Below, piece after piece: positions 35,632 to 45,055 of a DNA stretch of 64,000 bases. Position numbers and translations under genes: made by a program. Origin of the DNA: Sporosarcina ureae (lineage in GTDB: Bacteria > Bacillota > Bacilli > Bacillales_A > Planococcaceae); contig NZ_CP015207.1 in the NCBI RefSeq assembly GCF_002101375.1, forward strand, positions 1,377,001 through 1,441,000, given 5' to 3'. The notes under the pieces are model-generated. The model did not search any database and had not been told where the DNA came from. It saw nothing but the letters and a program-made list of their open reading frames with translations. Each line of letters opens with the position of its first letter. The stretch's first letter is position 1.

Positions 35632-35757
35632 AAATATTCTCAGCTTATCTCTCAGATGGAAAACCATGCTGTAGGATTTGGCACCTTCCTCGTTTCGTTC
35701 AAGGGGTTGCTGGACTTCATCGGGCCTTTTCCCTCAGTCACTCTTGATAAGAGATTG
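35632..35757 (-). ncRNA. SAM-I riboswitch (S-box) of metNIQ
   Basis: On the minus strand it starts CTCTTATCAAGAG with TGACTGAGGGA, then GGCCCGATGAAGTCCAGCAA, AAGGTGCCAAATCCTACAGC and ends CTGAGAGATAAG. All S-box cores are present. With SAM bound the terminator forms and metNIQ is off. Confidence 0.95.
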
Positions 35758-35914
35758 CTATTTAATTATATGCGTAAAATATATACTAATCTGAATTAAT
35801 AAAACTGTCAAGGTCAATAACGACAAATCATTTTAATCTCCGACTTTTTCTATAAGTATTATTTTTTCGCGCAATTTTCTTAATCATCTGGAATCAAATA
35901 ACCATCCATCTATT

Positions 35915-35944
35915 GATAAGTCTAGTATGATCTATGTATACTTA
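35915..35944 (+). promoter_or_regulatory. Candidate promoter of the aminotransferase gene
   Basis: TTGATA and TATACT separated by 18 nt, about 45 nt before the gene start. No S-box lies on this strand, so the mtnE-like gene appears not to share the riboswitch of its divergent neighbour. Confidence 0.45.
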
Positions 35945-35980
35945 ACGCAAATACCCTATCAAAGAAAGAAGGAATAGACT

Positions 35981-37147
35981 ATGGCTTTGTCCAACCGATT
36001 ACAAAATCTCCCTCCGCATTTCTTTACGTTATTATTAAATAAAATAGAAAAGGCTATGGATGAAGGTAGAGATGTTATTAACCTAGGACGTGGAAACCCT
36101 GACCAACCAACACCTCCTCATATTATTAAAGCATTGCAAGAAGCCGTTGAAGATCCAGCTACACACGGCTACTCTCCGTTTAGAGGGACACTTGCTTTAA
36201 AGCAAGCAGTGGCTGAATACTATCTGCGTGAATACGATGTTACGATTGACCCTGAAACAGAAGTTGCGGTACTCGGTGGCACAAAAGTCGGCGTCGTAGA
36301 ACTCCCTTTAGCGATTATGAATGAAGGAGACTTATTACTGTTACCAGACCCGGGTTACCCTGATTATCTATCAGGTGTCAGCTTAGCAGGTATTCGATAT
36401 GACACGATGCCACTACGTAAGGAGAATGAATTTCTTCCTGATTACGATACATTAACAGATGATCAGAAAAAAGACGCCAAACTAATGTACTTAAATTATC
36501 CAAGTAATCCAACTGGCGTCACAGCAACACCCGAGTTTTATGAAAAAACCGTGGCATTTGCCAAAGAACATCAGATTGCCGTTTTACAAGATTTTGCGTA
36601 TGGTGGTATTGGTTTTGAAGGTCAGAAGCCGATTAGTTTTTTACAAACTGACGGAGCAAAGGAAGTCGGCATTGAAATGCTGTCTCTTTCCAAAATGTAT
36701 AATATGGCAGGTTGGCGCGTCGGTTTTGCAGTCGGTAACTCTGAAATAATTGAAGCTTTAAACGTATTGCAAGACCACTTATTTACTAGTATCTTTCCAG
36801 CAGTTCAACGTGCTGCAATTGAAGCATTGACAGGTCCACAACAATGCGTTGAAGAGTTAGTTGCGCTCTATGAAGGTCGTCTGACCGTATTGCTAACCGA
36901 ATGTGAACGTATCGGTTGGGACGTTACAGCACCTACTGGCTCGTTTTTCGCTTGGTTACCTGTCCCAGAAGGGTTTACAAGTGAAACCTTTGCCGATTTA
37001 TTACTCGATAAAGCAGACGTCGCAGTATCACCGGGGAACGGATTTGGTATTTACGGCGAAGGATATATTCGTGTTGGGTTGTTAGAAAGTGAAGAACGGT
37101 TGCAAGAAGCAGTTCGCCGTATTGAAAAACTCGGTTTATTTAAGTAA
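35981..37147 (+). CDS. PLP aminotransferase, MtnE-like
   Basis: A 388-aa class I aminotransferase. It has INLGRGNPDQPTPPHI near the N-terminus, the Asn-Pro in YLNYPSNPTG, the Asp-Tyr region DFAYG, the Schiff-base Lys in SLSKMYNMAGWR and the Arg in YIRVGLL. It strongly resembles B. subtilis MtnE (YkrV), which makes methionine from ketomethylthiobutyrate in methionine salvage. The position divergent from the methionine transporter supports this. The other mtn genes are not in the window, so a general aminotransferase is the alternative. Confidence 0.82.
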   Translation: MALSNRLQNLPPHFFTLLLNKIEKAMDEGRDVINLGRGNPDQPTPPHIIKALQEAVEDPATHGYSPFRGTLALKQAVAEYYLREYDVTIDPETEVAVLGGTKVGVVELPLAIMNEGDLLLLPDPGYPDYLSGVSLAGIRYDTMPLRKENEFLPDYDTLTDDQKKDAKLMYLNYPSNPTGVTATPEFYEKTVAFAKEHQIAVLQDFAYGGIGFEGQKPISFLQTDGAKEVGIEMLSLSKMYNMAGWRVGFAVGNSEIIEALNVLQDHLFTSIFPAVQRAAIEALTGPQQCVEELVALYEGRLTVLLTECERIGWDVTAPTGSFFAWLPVPEGFTSETFADLLLDKADVAVSPGNGFGIYGEGYIRVGLLESEERLQEAVRRIEKLGLFK

Positions 37148-37181
37148 GAAGATATAATTCCAACTGGACTCTATTATGCAA

Positions 37182-37232
37182 AAAGCCTCCTTGCTCATAC
37201 CAGTATTTCTGGAATGGCAAGAAGGCTTTCAC
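37182..37232. terminator. Bidirectional terminator
   Basis: AAAGCCTCCTTGC pairs with GCAAGAAGGCTTT with one mismatch. Confidence 0.82.
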
Positions 37233-37273
37233 ATGTATGAATAAATTATTTAAGTTATAGATTCTCTATACTA

Positions 37274-38236
37274 TTAATCAAGTTCTACATTATCCAGTAA
37301 TGCACGCACTTCATCTGTCGTATTCGTACTCATTAAATCATTTCTTAGTTCAGCTGCTCCACGGAACCCTTTAACGTAAATCTTGAAAAATCGACGTAAC
37401 GGTTTAAACAATCGTGGTTCTAGCTCTGTCGAATATTTGTCAAAAAGATCCAAATGAAGACGCAAAAGATCCAGCAACTCTTTATGATCATGCTCTCTCT
37501 TCTCTTTTTCAAATGCAAATGGATTATTAAAAATTCCGCGTCCAATCATAACCCCATCGACACCGTACTTCTCCACAAGCTCCAGACCCATTTGACGATC
37601 GAGAATATCTCCATTGATTGTCAGCAGCGTGTCAGGCGCTATTTCATCACGAAGTTTCTTGATCTCGGGAATCAATTCCCAATGCGCACTCCCATTACTC
37701 ATTTCCTTACGAGTACGGAGATGAATTGATAGGTTCGCAATATCTTGCTCCAGTACATGTCTGAGCCAAGTGTGCCACTCTTCTATATCTGTGTAGCCAA
37801 GACGAGTCTTTACACTGACAGGTAACCCACCAGCTTTTGCTGCTTGGATAATTGCCGCGGCTGTTTCAGGATGGTTGATTAGACCGCTCCCCTTACCTTT
37901 TGTTGCTACATTTGGCACAGGGCATCCCATATTAATATCCAATCCCTTAAAACCAAGTTCCGCCATTCCAATACTCATATCACGGAAATGTTCAGGCTTG
38001 TCCCCCCAAATATGTGCAACAATCGGCTGTTCGTCTTCCGTAAACGCCAAACGTCCACGCACGCTGAAGATTCCTTCTGGGTGACAAAAGCTTTCCGTAT
38101 TTGTAAATTCGGTAAAGAATACATCCGGACGAGCGGCTTCGCTTACTACGTGACGAAAAACCACATCCGTCACATCCTCCATCGGTGCTAGTATGAAAAA
38201 TGGCCGTGGTAGATCACGCCAAAAATTAGTACTCAT
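37274..38236 (-). CDS. tRNA-dihydrouridine synthase
   Basis: A 320-aa flavoenzyme that reduces uridine to dihydrouridine in tRNA D-loops. It shows the FMN-binding LAPMEDVTD, the catalytic Cys in [15 protein letters not shown], Lys/Arg in VKTRLGY, HLRTRKE, and the C-terminal [10 protein letters not shown]. The ATG at 38236 matches the family start; a TTG four codons earlier is nearer the AGAGG. It is a DusB-like member. Monocistronic. Confidence 0.9.
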   Translation of the reverse strand: MSTNFWRDLPRPFFILAPMEDVTDVVFRHVVSEAARPDVFFTEFTNTESFCHPEGIFSVRGRLAFTEDEQPIVAHIWGDKPEHFRDMSIGMAELGFKGLDINMGCPVPNVATKGKGSGLINHPETAAAIIQAAKAGGLPVSVKTRLGYTDIEEWHTWLRHVLEQDIANLSIHLRTRKEMSNGSAHWELIPEIKKLRDEIAPDTLLTINGDILDRQMGLELVEKYGVDGVMIGRGIFNNPFAFEKEKREHDHKELLDLLRLHLDLFDKYSTELEPRLFKPLRRFFKIYVKGFRGAAELRNDLMSTNTTDEVRALLDNVELD

Positions 38237-38473
38237 CGTTACGTTCAAATCCTCTCTTCATAACTTTCACCTGCGTGTACAGAAATGTTTTTTACATATA
38301 CCTATTCCCTACAGATGTCAGTCTTACCATTATACAAAAAATGCACAGATGAATTCCACTTCTTTGAGCTACCACCTAAAAAAATATAGACTACTTACAG
38401 TTGACATGGTTTTCTCCATCTACTGTAATCACTTCACACTATATAATTATTTCCTGTGCGTTTCTCTACTAAT

Positions 38474-39124
38474 TTATTTTTTCTTATTCCACTGCTCCGT
38501 AAAAATCAAATCATCTAAACTTCGTCGTTTCTCCCAATTAGCTGTTTCTAGAATAGGCGCAGTAGGATAATGCTCCGTGTAACCAATAGACAGAAGAGCA
38601 ACCGGTTCAACATGAGGGGGTATGTTCAAAATATCACGTACATCATTCTTTTTATAAAAACTCACCCACCCCATCGCCAGACCTTCCGCACATGCCGCTA
38701 GCCACATATTTTGGATTGCACAGGCAGTCGACAACATGTCCGTTTCAGGGATGGAGTTACGTCCTAACACGTGTGAACCGCCCCGCGTAGGATCACATGT
38801 TACGCAAATAGTAATGGGTGCTTCTTTCAATCCTTGTATTTTTAAGCCAAGGAACTTTGTTTCTTTTTCTCCATTGTCTTCATAATGAATAGCTAGCGCA
38901 CGTTTTTCTTTATCCGCTGCCCAAGCCAATTTCTCTTTCGTTTCATCAGATGAAACGATGATGAAATTCCATGGTTGCATAAAGCCGACTGACGGTGCTT
39001 GGTGAGCGGCTTTCAATACGTTATGTATCGCTTCTTCCGGAATGGGAGTCGGCAAAAAACTTCGCACATCTCTTCTATTATAAATCACTTTGTAGACCGC
39101 ATCTCTTTCTTCATTTGAAAACAT
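38474..39124 (-). CDS. bluB: 5,6-dimethylbenzimidazole synthase BluB
   Basis: A 216-aa flavin-destructase of the nitroreductase fold, which converts FMNH2 to 5,6-dimethylbenzimidazole, the lower ligand of B12. It carries the BluB pattern: RRDVRSFLPTPIPEEAIHN, APSVGFMQPWNF, then EAPITICVTCDPTR, VLGRNSIPETD and MGWVSFY. GGAGAG is 8 nt before this ATG; 17 upstream codons are discarded. No other cobalamin gene is adjacent; the B12 riboswitch at the left edge is 38 kb away. A general nitroreductase is the less likely alternative. Confidence 0.88.
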   Translation of the reverse strand: MFSNEERDAVYKVIYNRRDVRSFLPTPIPEEAIHNVLKAAHQAPSVGFMQPWNFIIVSSDETKEKLAWAADKEKRALAIHYEDNGEKETKFLGLKIQGLKEAPITICVTCDPTRGGSHVLGRNSIPETDMLSTACAIQNMWLAACAEGLAMGWVSFYKKNDVRDILNIPPHVEPVALLSIGYTEHYPTAPILETANWEKRRSLDDLIFTEQWNKKK

Positions 39125-39312
39125 GTAACATCTCTCCTCTAATCGTATACTGTACTGTTTGTTATTGATCATCACGTGTTTAGTATAATGAAGTTGTAAA
39201 AAGAAAGACAGATTTGACTAAGTATCACTTACATATACTTCATTTGTTATTTACGCTGTTTTAGCTTTATTTGATCAGTGTAATGACTAAGTCCGTTTCG
39301 CTGAGTAGAAAA

Positions 39313-39351
39313 GTGGCTTCAACCGTTTTGAAAATCACCGGTTGAAGCCAC
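39313..39351 (-). terminator. Terminator
   Basis: A perfect 13-bp stem GTGGCTTCAACCG / CGGTTGAAGCCAC with minus-strand TTTTCT, after the carboxymuconolactone decarboxylase-like gene. Confidence 0.85.
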
Positions 39352-39381
39352 TTACGATGTACCCATTCGAAACACATATGC

Positions 39382-39795
39382 TCACTTCTCGTCCATTTTT
39401 GTAATCGATACTCCACGTTCAGCAAATACGGTTTGAGCGACAGATAAAGCATTCAGCACGCTCGGGAATCCTGTATACGGAATCAAGTGCATAATACAGC
39501 CGATAATCTCGTCCGGCGTCAAGCCTACATCAAGGCCTGTTTTGATATGCATTTGAATCTGTGGCTTGCCTTGTGCTACAAGAGCCGTAATCGTTGTAAG
39601 GACCTTCTGTTTATTATCCAGTCCAGGTCGCGAATAAATATCTCCAAAAGCAAATTCCACAACATACTTAGTCAAATCCGGTGCTACATCTTTGAAGCTC
39701 TCCCCAATTTCCATCTCACCTGCCGGGTTATCTTCACCCGATAACGTAAGTTCCATTAACTTTTCCAAACCACGTTGGTAGCGATCTTCCGCCAT
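39382..39795 (-). CDS. Carboxymuconolactone decarboxylase (CMD) family protein
   Basis: A 137-aa helical protein of the CMD/AhpD-like fold. It has KYVVEFAFGDIYSRPGLDNK, QIQMHIKTGLDVGLT and IPYTGFPSVLNAL, the usual order for this family. The AhpD CxxC pair is absent; a single Cys (IGCIMHL) and His are present, so it is more like gamma-carboxymuconolactone decarboxylase-type proteins of unknown substrate. AAGGAGG is 8 nt before the ATG. Monocistronic. Confidence 0.85.
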   Translation of the reverse strand: MAEDRYQRGLEKLMELTLSGEDNPAGEMEIGESFKDVAPDLTKYVVEFAFGDIYSRPGLDNKQKVLTTITALVAQGKPQIQMHIKTGLDVGLTPDEIIGCIMHLIPYTGFPSVLNALSVAQTVFAERGVSITKMDEK

Positions 39796-40080
39796 TTCAA
39801 AAACCTCCTTGAATATACTATCCGCTTTATCATCAAAACTGTTCGTTAACTTTTTTCGTATTATTGACTAGCGGTGATACTACTAGTGTAGCAAACTTTA
39901 AAGGAAATCGAAATTTTTCGTCTACTTTCGCTGTGGTAGATAATTGGTGCAATATAAATAAAATACTTGATTGCTAGCTTGCTAAAATGACAAATAGAAT
40001 AGTATAATTTGATAGTATGGTCCTATTACGAGTTGTTCGTAAATATGCATACATATAACTATTAACGAGGAGTGATGTAC

Positions 40081-40845
40081 ATGAGAAAAATGATATTCGT
40101 ATTTATGTTAGTAGTGCTTGGCTTTTCTATCGCTCTCTCCACCGAGACAAGTGCAGCAACGAAAACGACTAGTATGTATGTAAATGCAAAGAACGATATC
40201 GTTCTACGCGCAAAGCCATCGCAAAACGCAGAAAGAATGGGCACTATCAAAAATCATTCTAAGCTAACCGTCTTTTCTTCATCTAATGGATGGTCGCGTG
40301 TACAAGCGGGCAAAAGTAAGGGATTCGTATATACATCCGCTTTGTCTAAAAAGAATCCTAACGCAGCACCCACTAGTGTAAACGGCGGTTTATCGCCAGT
40401 GAGTGGTCTGACCCTCACTTATGAGCCTTCATTCATGGAAGATACTAAAGAAACTTTTATTACTAGAAGAGATGGAAAAAGTACTTACTTATTCAATACG
40501 AGTAAAAAGTCTCCTTTCTCTTATGCAGAGTTTGTCTATTATGAAGATAAAGACAGACTCATGATGGGAGTGGCGGAATCTGACTTTATTTTCGTTGATG
40601 CTGCATTTCCTTTAAGACAAGGGAAAAGCTTTACCGGATACAATTTAGAAGAAAATTATAAAGTATTAGTGGAAAGCACGACAAAGACGATCAAAGTGAA
40701 AGCCGGTTCTTTCCGCAATGTCGTCATACTTCGTTACCCGAACGGTTCCAGAGAATATCTTGCAAAAGGAATTGGAATTATCAAAAGTACAGATAAAAAT
40801 GGGAAAACTTATACAGAGTTAACCGCTGTAAAGCATAAGAAATAA
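40081..40845 (+). CDS. Secreted SH3-domain protein
   Basis: A 254-aa exported protein. A signal peptide (about residues 1-26, ending near ALSTETSAA) is followed by a bacterial SH3 domain (about 32-90; DIVLRAKPSQNAERMGTIK, GWSRVQ, GFVYTSAL) and a C-terminal domain of about 150 residues that I do not recognise. SH3b domains usually bind the cell wall. The ATG at 40081 is 8 nt after GAGGAG; an ATG and a GTG lie just upstream in frame. Monocistronic. Confidence 0.82.
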   Translation: MRKMIFVFMLVVLGFSIALSTETSAATKTTSMYVNAKNDIVLRAKPSQNAERMGTIKNHSKLTVFSSSNGWSRVQAGKSKGFVYTSALSKKNPNAAPTSVNGGLSPVSGLTLTYEPSFMEDTKETFITRRDGKSTYLFNTSKKSPFSYAEFVYYEDKDRLMMGVAESDFIFVDAAFPLRQGKSFTGYNLEENYKVLVESTTKTIKVKAGSFRNVVILRYPNGSREYLAKGIGIIKSTDKNGKTYTELTAVKHKK

Positions 40846-40856
40846 AATTAATAGAT

Positions 40857-40889
40857 AAAAAACGTTGCCAGAATTGAGCAACGTTTTTT
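40857..40889. terminator. Terminator
   Basis: AAAAAACGTTGC pairs perfectly with GCAACGTTTTTT. Confidence 0.92.
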
Positions 40890-40979
40890 CTATCCAAATC
40901 AAATCAATCACATTCACTACTAGATAGTCTCTCTTTCGTTTATACTTAAAAGAACCAAACGACCAGGGAGGTCTGCACT

Positions 40980-41276
40980 ATGGAGTTTAAAAGTATCGAG
41001 GAACAAGTCATTCAAAAATATAAAGACGATGAAAATTTGATGATTCGCCTGTTTGTCCAGTGGTGTGCGAATCATCAACTGGATCCACAAGTACTTTATC
41101 AGAAAGCATACCCTGAACAACAAGCAAATTCCGCCTTAAAGGAAGTCGTGGAAAGCAATGATGAATTCGATGAACTTCATATAGATAATGAAACTATGCT
41201 GGATGTGCTTCAACTATTTGGGAATGATGATTTGGCATTTGTGGTTGCGGATGAAATAGGGAAACGTAAAGCATAA
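40980..41276 (+). CDS. Hypothetical acidic 98-aa protein
   Basis: A small soluble acidic helical protein (KEVVESNDEFDELHIDNE in the middle). No known motif. It is supported by GGGAGG 8 nt before the ATG and by its position between terminators. It could be a small adaptor; function unknown. Confidence 0.7.
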   Translation: MEFKSIEEQVIQKYKDDENLMIRLFVQWCANHQLDPQVLYQKAYPEQQANSALKEVVESNDEFDELHIDNETMLDVLQLFGNDDLAFVVADEIGKRKA

Positions 41277-41316
41277 TACGCGCTTGTGAGAGAAAACTTT
41301 TTCTTTGCTTACGTCT

Positions 41317-42237
41317 TCAAAAATAGTGATTTTCTCTCATAGGTTTACCACTTTTCACTTTCCTACCTACTATTAGAATCGCTGAATATAACACAAGTGC
41401 GATGCCAAATAGCTGTAGCGGAAGCAGTTGATCACCAAGAAACAGTACACCCACTACAACTGCAACAATAGGTTCAATAGTCGCAAGAATTGATGCCTTC
41501 CCTGCTTCTAAATGCTTCAAGCCTGATGTATACAACACATACGCTGCCACAGTGGAAATCAACGCCAGTAGTAAAGCGGCAATCCAAACGTCAGCATATC
41601 GGAATGTATCAACTTTACGCCATACATCACTTGTCAGCGACATGAACAAAGCCATATAAAAGAATGTGTACGTAGTAATTGTCAAGGCGGAATATCGTTT
41701 CGTTATTGGCTTCGTGAAAATACTGTACAGCGCATAACAAAAACCCGAAAGAACTCCCATGAACAGCGTCTGACTAGAAATACTCTCCGATCCTAGCGGC
41801 AATAGTCTAACCACTAATGCACAACCTACAATAGCAGATGCTAATGCTAATACTTTGCGTGCGGTCAGCGGTTCCTTAAAGAAGATTCGCGATAAAATCA
41901 TCACGAATATCGGTCCTGTATACAATAACGTCACGGCAAGAGACAAGCTGGAACGTGAAAATACTTCGAAGTAAAAGTAGTTAAATAGCGCAAGACTGAA
42001 AATACCTGCACTTGCAAAAAATAAATGATCTTTTATTCGTGTCTGTAACTGATCACGAAAAAACAGCATCATAATAGCAAATAAAAACACAAAGCTGAAA
42101 ATCCCTCGAATTGCTACCACATCCCAAGCCGTGAATCCTCGTGCATATAATGGCGCTATGAATAAACCGATCAATCCCCAACAGACGGCTCCTGCAATTG
42201 TTGTTGAAGATGTCTTCATACTCGGCTTGTTTTCCAA
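41317..42237 (-). CDS. EamA-family (DMT) exporter
   Basis: An about 306-aa membrane protein with ten predicted helices in two EamA repeats (repeat 1 to about residue 145, repeat 2 from about 155 with AAYVLYTSGLKHLEAGKAS and the family ending EPIVAVVVGVLFLGD). Members export amino acids and metabolites; the substrate here is unknown. The frame is open 32 codons further. GGAGG is 8 nt before the TTG at 42237 and only 2 nt before an ATG at 42243, so the TTG is favoured. Confidence 0.85.
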   Translation of the reverse strand: MENKPSMKTSSTTIAGAVCWGLIGLFIAPLYARGFTAWDVVAIRGIFSFVFLFAIMMLFFRDQLQTRIKDHLFFASAGIFSLALFNYFYFEVFSRSSLSLAVTLLYTGPIFVMILSRIFFKEPLTARKVLALASAIVGCALVVRLLPLGSESISSQTLFMGVLSGFCYALYSIFTKPITKRYSALTITTYTFFYMALFMSLTSDVWRKVDTFRYADVWIAALLLALISTVAAYVLYTSGLKHLEAGKASILATIEPIVAVVVGVLFLGDQLLPLQLFGIALVLYSAILIVGRKVKSGKPMRENHYF

Positions 42238-42407
42238 CCTCATCGCCTCCGGTCTGATACATATGCAGCTGCCCCATATATAATATGTATAGTTATGTAC
42301 TGAATTATAATGCATATCTGTGAACGAAACCATTCCAATAGTTACAACGCACTTATTTCTAACCTATCCTTCAAACTAACAAGAAAAAATAGTTAAGTTC
42401 ATGTTAT

Positions 42408-42545
42408 TCATTCCATTCCGCCATGTGTGCGTATCAGCTTGTTCTGCTTCTCTAGTACATCGAAATCCCTCCGTATCCTCGTAAGCACTTCATTCAATAC
42501 TTCCGAGAGTTGGATGATATCCACTCGTTCTCTTATTGCAAACAA
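42408..42545 (-). pseudogene. Remnant of a DeoR-family regulator
   Basis: The minus strand encodes 45 residues ending RRDFDVLEKQNKLIRTHGGM before a stop, which is the recognition-helix end of a DeoR-type winged helix (typical: xIRRDLDxLExxGxLxRTHGG). The preceding helix is degraded and truncated, the usual 200-residue effector domain is absent, and no RBS is seen, so this is a decayed fragment. The surrounding 42238-42740 stretch otherwise holds no gene. Confidence 0.6.
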
Positions 42546-42747
42546 TTATAGTACCTACGTAAAACTTGAAAATATAACGTCATAATAGATTTAGATTAGT
42601 TAGTGTTTCGTATGAACTAAAAGTTTCCGCACAGTATAAAGAAGCAGTATGAAAACTGGCTTTCTTGTTAAAGGCTTACCTTTCACCATCTTTAATAGTC
42701 GAACGTCTGATCATACTGCATCACGAACGGATATATAAACTCATGTC

Positions 42748-42776
42748 TTGACACCCGGCATGACACACATGATAAT
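42748..42776 (+). promoter_or_regulatory. Candidate sigma-A promoter of the monooxygenase gene
   Basis: TTGACA (42748-42753) and GATAAT (42771-42776) with a 17-nt spacer, about 55 nt before the start codon. Confidence 0.7.
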
Positions 42777-42829
42777 TTACATGAATGGATAATTTATATA
42801 TAACAATCCACATGACTAGGGAGAGGACG

Positions 42830-44149
42830 ATGCATGTGAGGAAGAAGTTAAAAATAGGAACGATGATCCACGGTGTTGGTGAGAAGATTTCGGACTGGCG
42901 GCACCCTACTATGCCATCGGATGCGAGTGTAAGCTTCGAATTTTATAAACAACAAGCCCTAACGTCAGAACGCGGGCAATTTGATTTTGTTTTCATCGCA
43001 GATGCTTTATATATTAATGAAAAATCGAATCCACATTACCTGAATCGATTCGAACCACTCACGATACTTTCTGCATTGGCAGCGGTGACGTCGAATATCG
43101 GATTAGTCGGCACATTATCAACTACCTATGGCGAACCTTTTTCTGCAGCGCGACAATTTGCTTCACTAGATATGTTGAGCGGTGGACGTGCAGGATGGAA
43201 TGCGGTGACATCCGGATTGGAAAAGACCGCATTAAATTTTACTAAAGAAGTTAAAGATCATCCAAATCATGCCACACGTTACCGGATGGCTGCCGAGTTC
43301 GTGAACGTCATGAAAGGCTTATGGAATTCTTGGGAAGAAGATGCCTTTATACGCAATAAACAGACCGGGCAATTTTTCGACCCAAATAAATTACATACAT
43401 TGAATCATGAAGGTGAGTTCTTTTCTGTACAAGGACCTCTAAATATCGGCCGATCACCGCAGGGACAACCAGTAATATTTCAGGCTGGTTCATCAAAAGC
43501 AGGTATTGCATTTTCCGCACAACAAGCTGATGTAGTTTTCGCCATTATGCCTACTTTAGAAGAAGCGCAGCGCTATTACATAGATGTAAAGGGGCAAACA
43601 GAAGCTCTTGGACGTAAACCCGATGACTTGTTGGTTCTACAAGGCATCAGTCCGATTATTGGAGATACGATAGAGGAAGCGGAGCGAAAACTCGAAGAAC
43701 TTGCTGGTTTGGTAACGATTGAACAAGCACTTGCTTTTTTAGGTCGTCTCTTTGAACATCATGATTTTTCACAATATCCATTGGATGAACCTTTTCCCGA
43801 GATAGGATGCATTGGCAAAAATAGTTTCAGAAGCGATACCGATCGCATTAAGTCTGAAGCTCGTAAGCAAAACTTAACTTTACGTCAAGTAGCTTTACGA
43901 GAAGCCACACCGCGCACGCCTTTTCTGGGTACACCCGAACATGTCGCTAATCTTATCGAAGTCTGGTACGAACAGAATGGAGCGGATGGTTTTATGCTCA
44001 TTGCAAATTTGCCAAGCGAATTAGAAGCGTTTGTAGATAAAGTTGTCCCTATCCTTCAAAAGCGCGGGATTTTCAGATCAGATTATGAAGGGACTACTTT
44101 ACGCGAAAACATGGAGTTGCCTTATGCGGAAAACCATTATTCACTTTAA
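42830..44149 (+). CDS. NtaA/SnaA/DszA-family FMNH2-dependent monooxygenase
   Basis: A 439-aa luciferase-like two-component flavin monooxygenase. Recognisable segments are [65 protein letters not shown] and [11 protein letters not shown]. The family oxidises small organosulfur or amino-polycarboxylate compounds with FMNH2 from a separate reductase, not seen here. ATG at 42830 follows GGGAG; 15 upstream codons are discarded. The substrate cannot be told from sequence; sulfur or nitrogen scavenging is likely. Confidence 0.87.
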   Translation: MHVRKKLKIGTMIHGVGEKISDWRHPTMPSDASVSFEFYKQQALTSERGQFDFVFIADALYINEKSNPHYLNRFEPLTILSALAAVTSNIGLVGTLSTTYGEPFSAARQFASLDMLSGGRAGWNAVTSGLEKTALNFTKEVKDHPNHATRYRMAAEFVNVMKGLWNSWEEDAFIRNKQTGQFFDPNKLHTLNHEGEFFSVQGPLNIGRSPQGQPVIFQAGSSKAGIAFSAQQADVVFAIMPTLEEAQRYYIDVKGQTEALGRKPDDLLVLQGISPIIGDTIEEAERKLEELAGLVTIEQALAFLGRLFEHHDFSQYPLDEPFPEIGCIGKNSFRSDTDRIKSEARKQNLTLRQVALREATPRTPFLGTPEHVANLIEVWYEQNGADGFMLIANLPSELEAFVDKVVPILQKRGIFRSDYEGTTLRENMELPYAENHYSL

Positions 44150-44260
44150 TAAATAAAATCTATAAATAGATCCTTTTCAAATAATTTAGTACTATGCATA
44201 TTTCTTTGTTGTATAATTATCTAATAATTATCTAGAGGTTCTACAATGAGGAGGCATCAC

Positions 44261-45004
44261 ATGAATATGGACCCGCTAACGTATTCCTATGAAGTTCAGA
44301 ACATAGTGAAAAGTTCGCATCAATTAGATACACGTATTTCGGAAACAGAATTACTTGATTACATCAGCAAGTTAGCCAAGATTGATGTAATGGATATGTA
44401 TATCGATCAATATAAATATAAAGATAAAGTAACTAGTCCAGTCATTTATGAAGCAATTGCACAAGCTTTCAAGTTCCACTTAGAACGAGTTCCTGTGCTG
44501 ACTACAGAGAAAATCGGTACTTTCGTGATTCCTCCATTAACGGATTTGAAAACTTGCAGCAGTCTCCCTTCACAAGTCATTTTGGATTTATATTTAGCTC
44601 ATCACAATCATCACGTAACAGGTGACGAAGTCCGCACTATGATTAACCATTATTTCGGTATGAATTTAGTTGGAATTGACGGGTTGGGGAAAACTAGAAT
44701 TTCTTTGTATTCAAAAGGACAGTGGCTCGTGAAAGATGATCTAGACTTATTTGTTATTCATACCGGAACAATGGATGTAGACGTGAAAATCTACTGCACA
44801 GACTACTTTATGGCCCGTACTGGATCGAAAAATATACCGATTGAATTACAACAATCCTTGGCTAGCTTGGGGTATAGTTATAACGCGCAAGTAGATGCGT
44901 ATTATTATTCAAATCCTTCAGGTCTTACAGTTTCTAATGCATTTAAAGGAAAGACAATAGATGCGATTATAGAACTTACAGATGTATTATACAAAACTAT
45001 CTGA
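44261..45004 (+). CDS. Hypothetical 247-aa protein
   Basis: A soluble alpha/beta protein of no family that I recognise. It starts MNMDPLTYSYEVQN and has a middle segment LILDLYLAHHNHHVTGDEV-like with clustered His, and a C-terminal KGKTIDAIIEL. No signal peptide or membrane segment. The ATG at 44261 follows GAGGAGG by 6 nt; ATG-AGG-AGG upstream is part of the RBS. A second in-frame ATG (44267) is 12 nt away. Monocistronic. Confidence 0.65.
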   Translation: MNMDPLTYSYEVQNIVKSSHQLDTRISETELLDYISKLAKIDVMDMYIDQYKYKDKVTSPVIYEAIAQAFKFHLERVPVLTTEKIGTFVIPPLTDLKTCSSLPSQVILDLYLAHHNHHVTGDEVRTMINHYFGMNLVGIDGLGKTRISLYSKGQWLVKDDLDLFVIHTGTMDVDVKIYCTDYFMARTGSKNIPIELQQSLASLGYSYNAQVDAYYYSNPSGLTVSNAFKGKTIDAIIELTDVLYKTI

Positions 45005-45015
45005 TGAATACAAAA

Positions 45016-45053
45016 AGCCCAAGAAGAGACTGATATAGCCTCTTCGTCGGGTT
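45016..45053. terminator. Bidirectional terminator
   Basis: AGCCC-GAAGAG pairs with CTCTTC-GGGTT with internal mismatch; between convergent genes. Confidence 0.7.
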
Positions 45054-45055
45054 AT

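Noticed and set aside
35617..35799. A 60-codon plus-strand frame
   Set aside because: It overlaps the SAM-I riboswitch and its terminator on the other strand and has no RBS.
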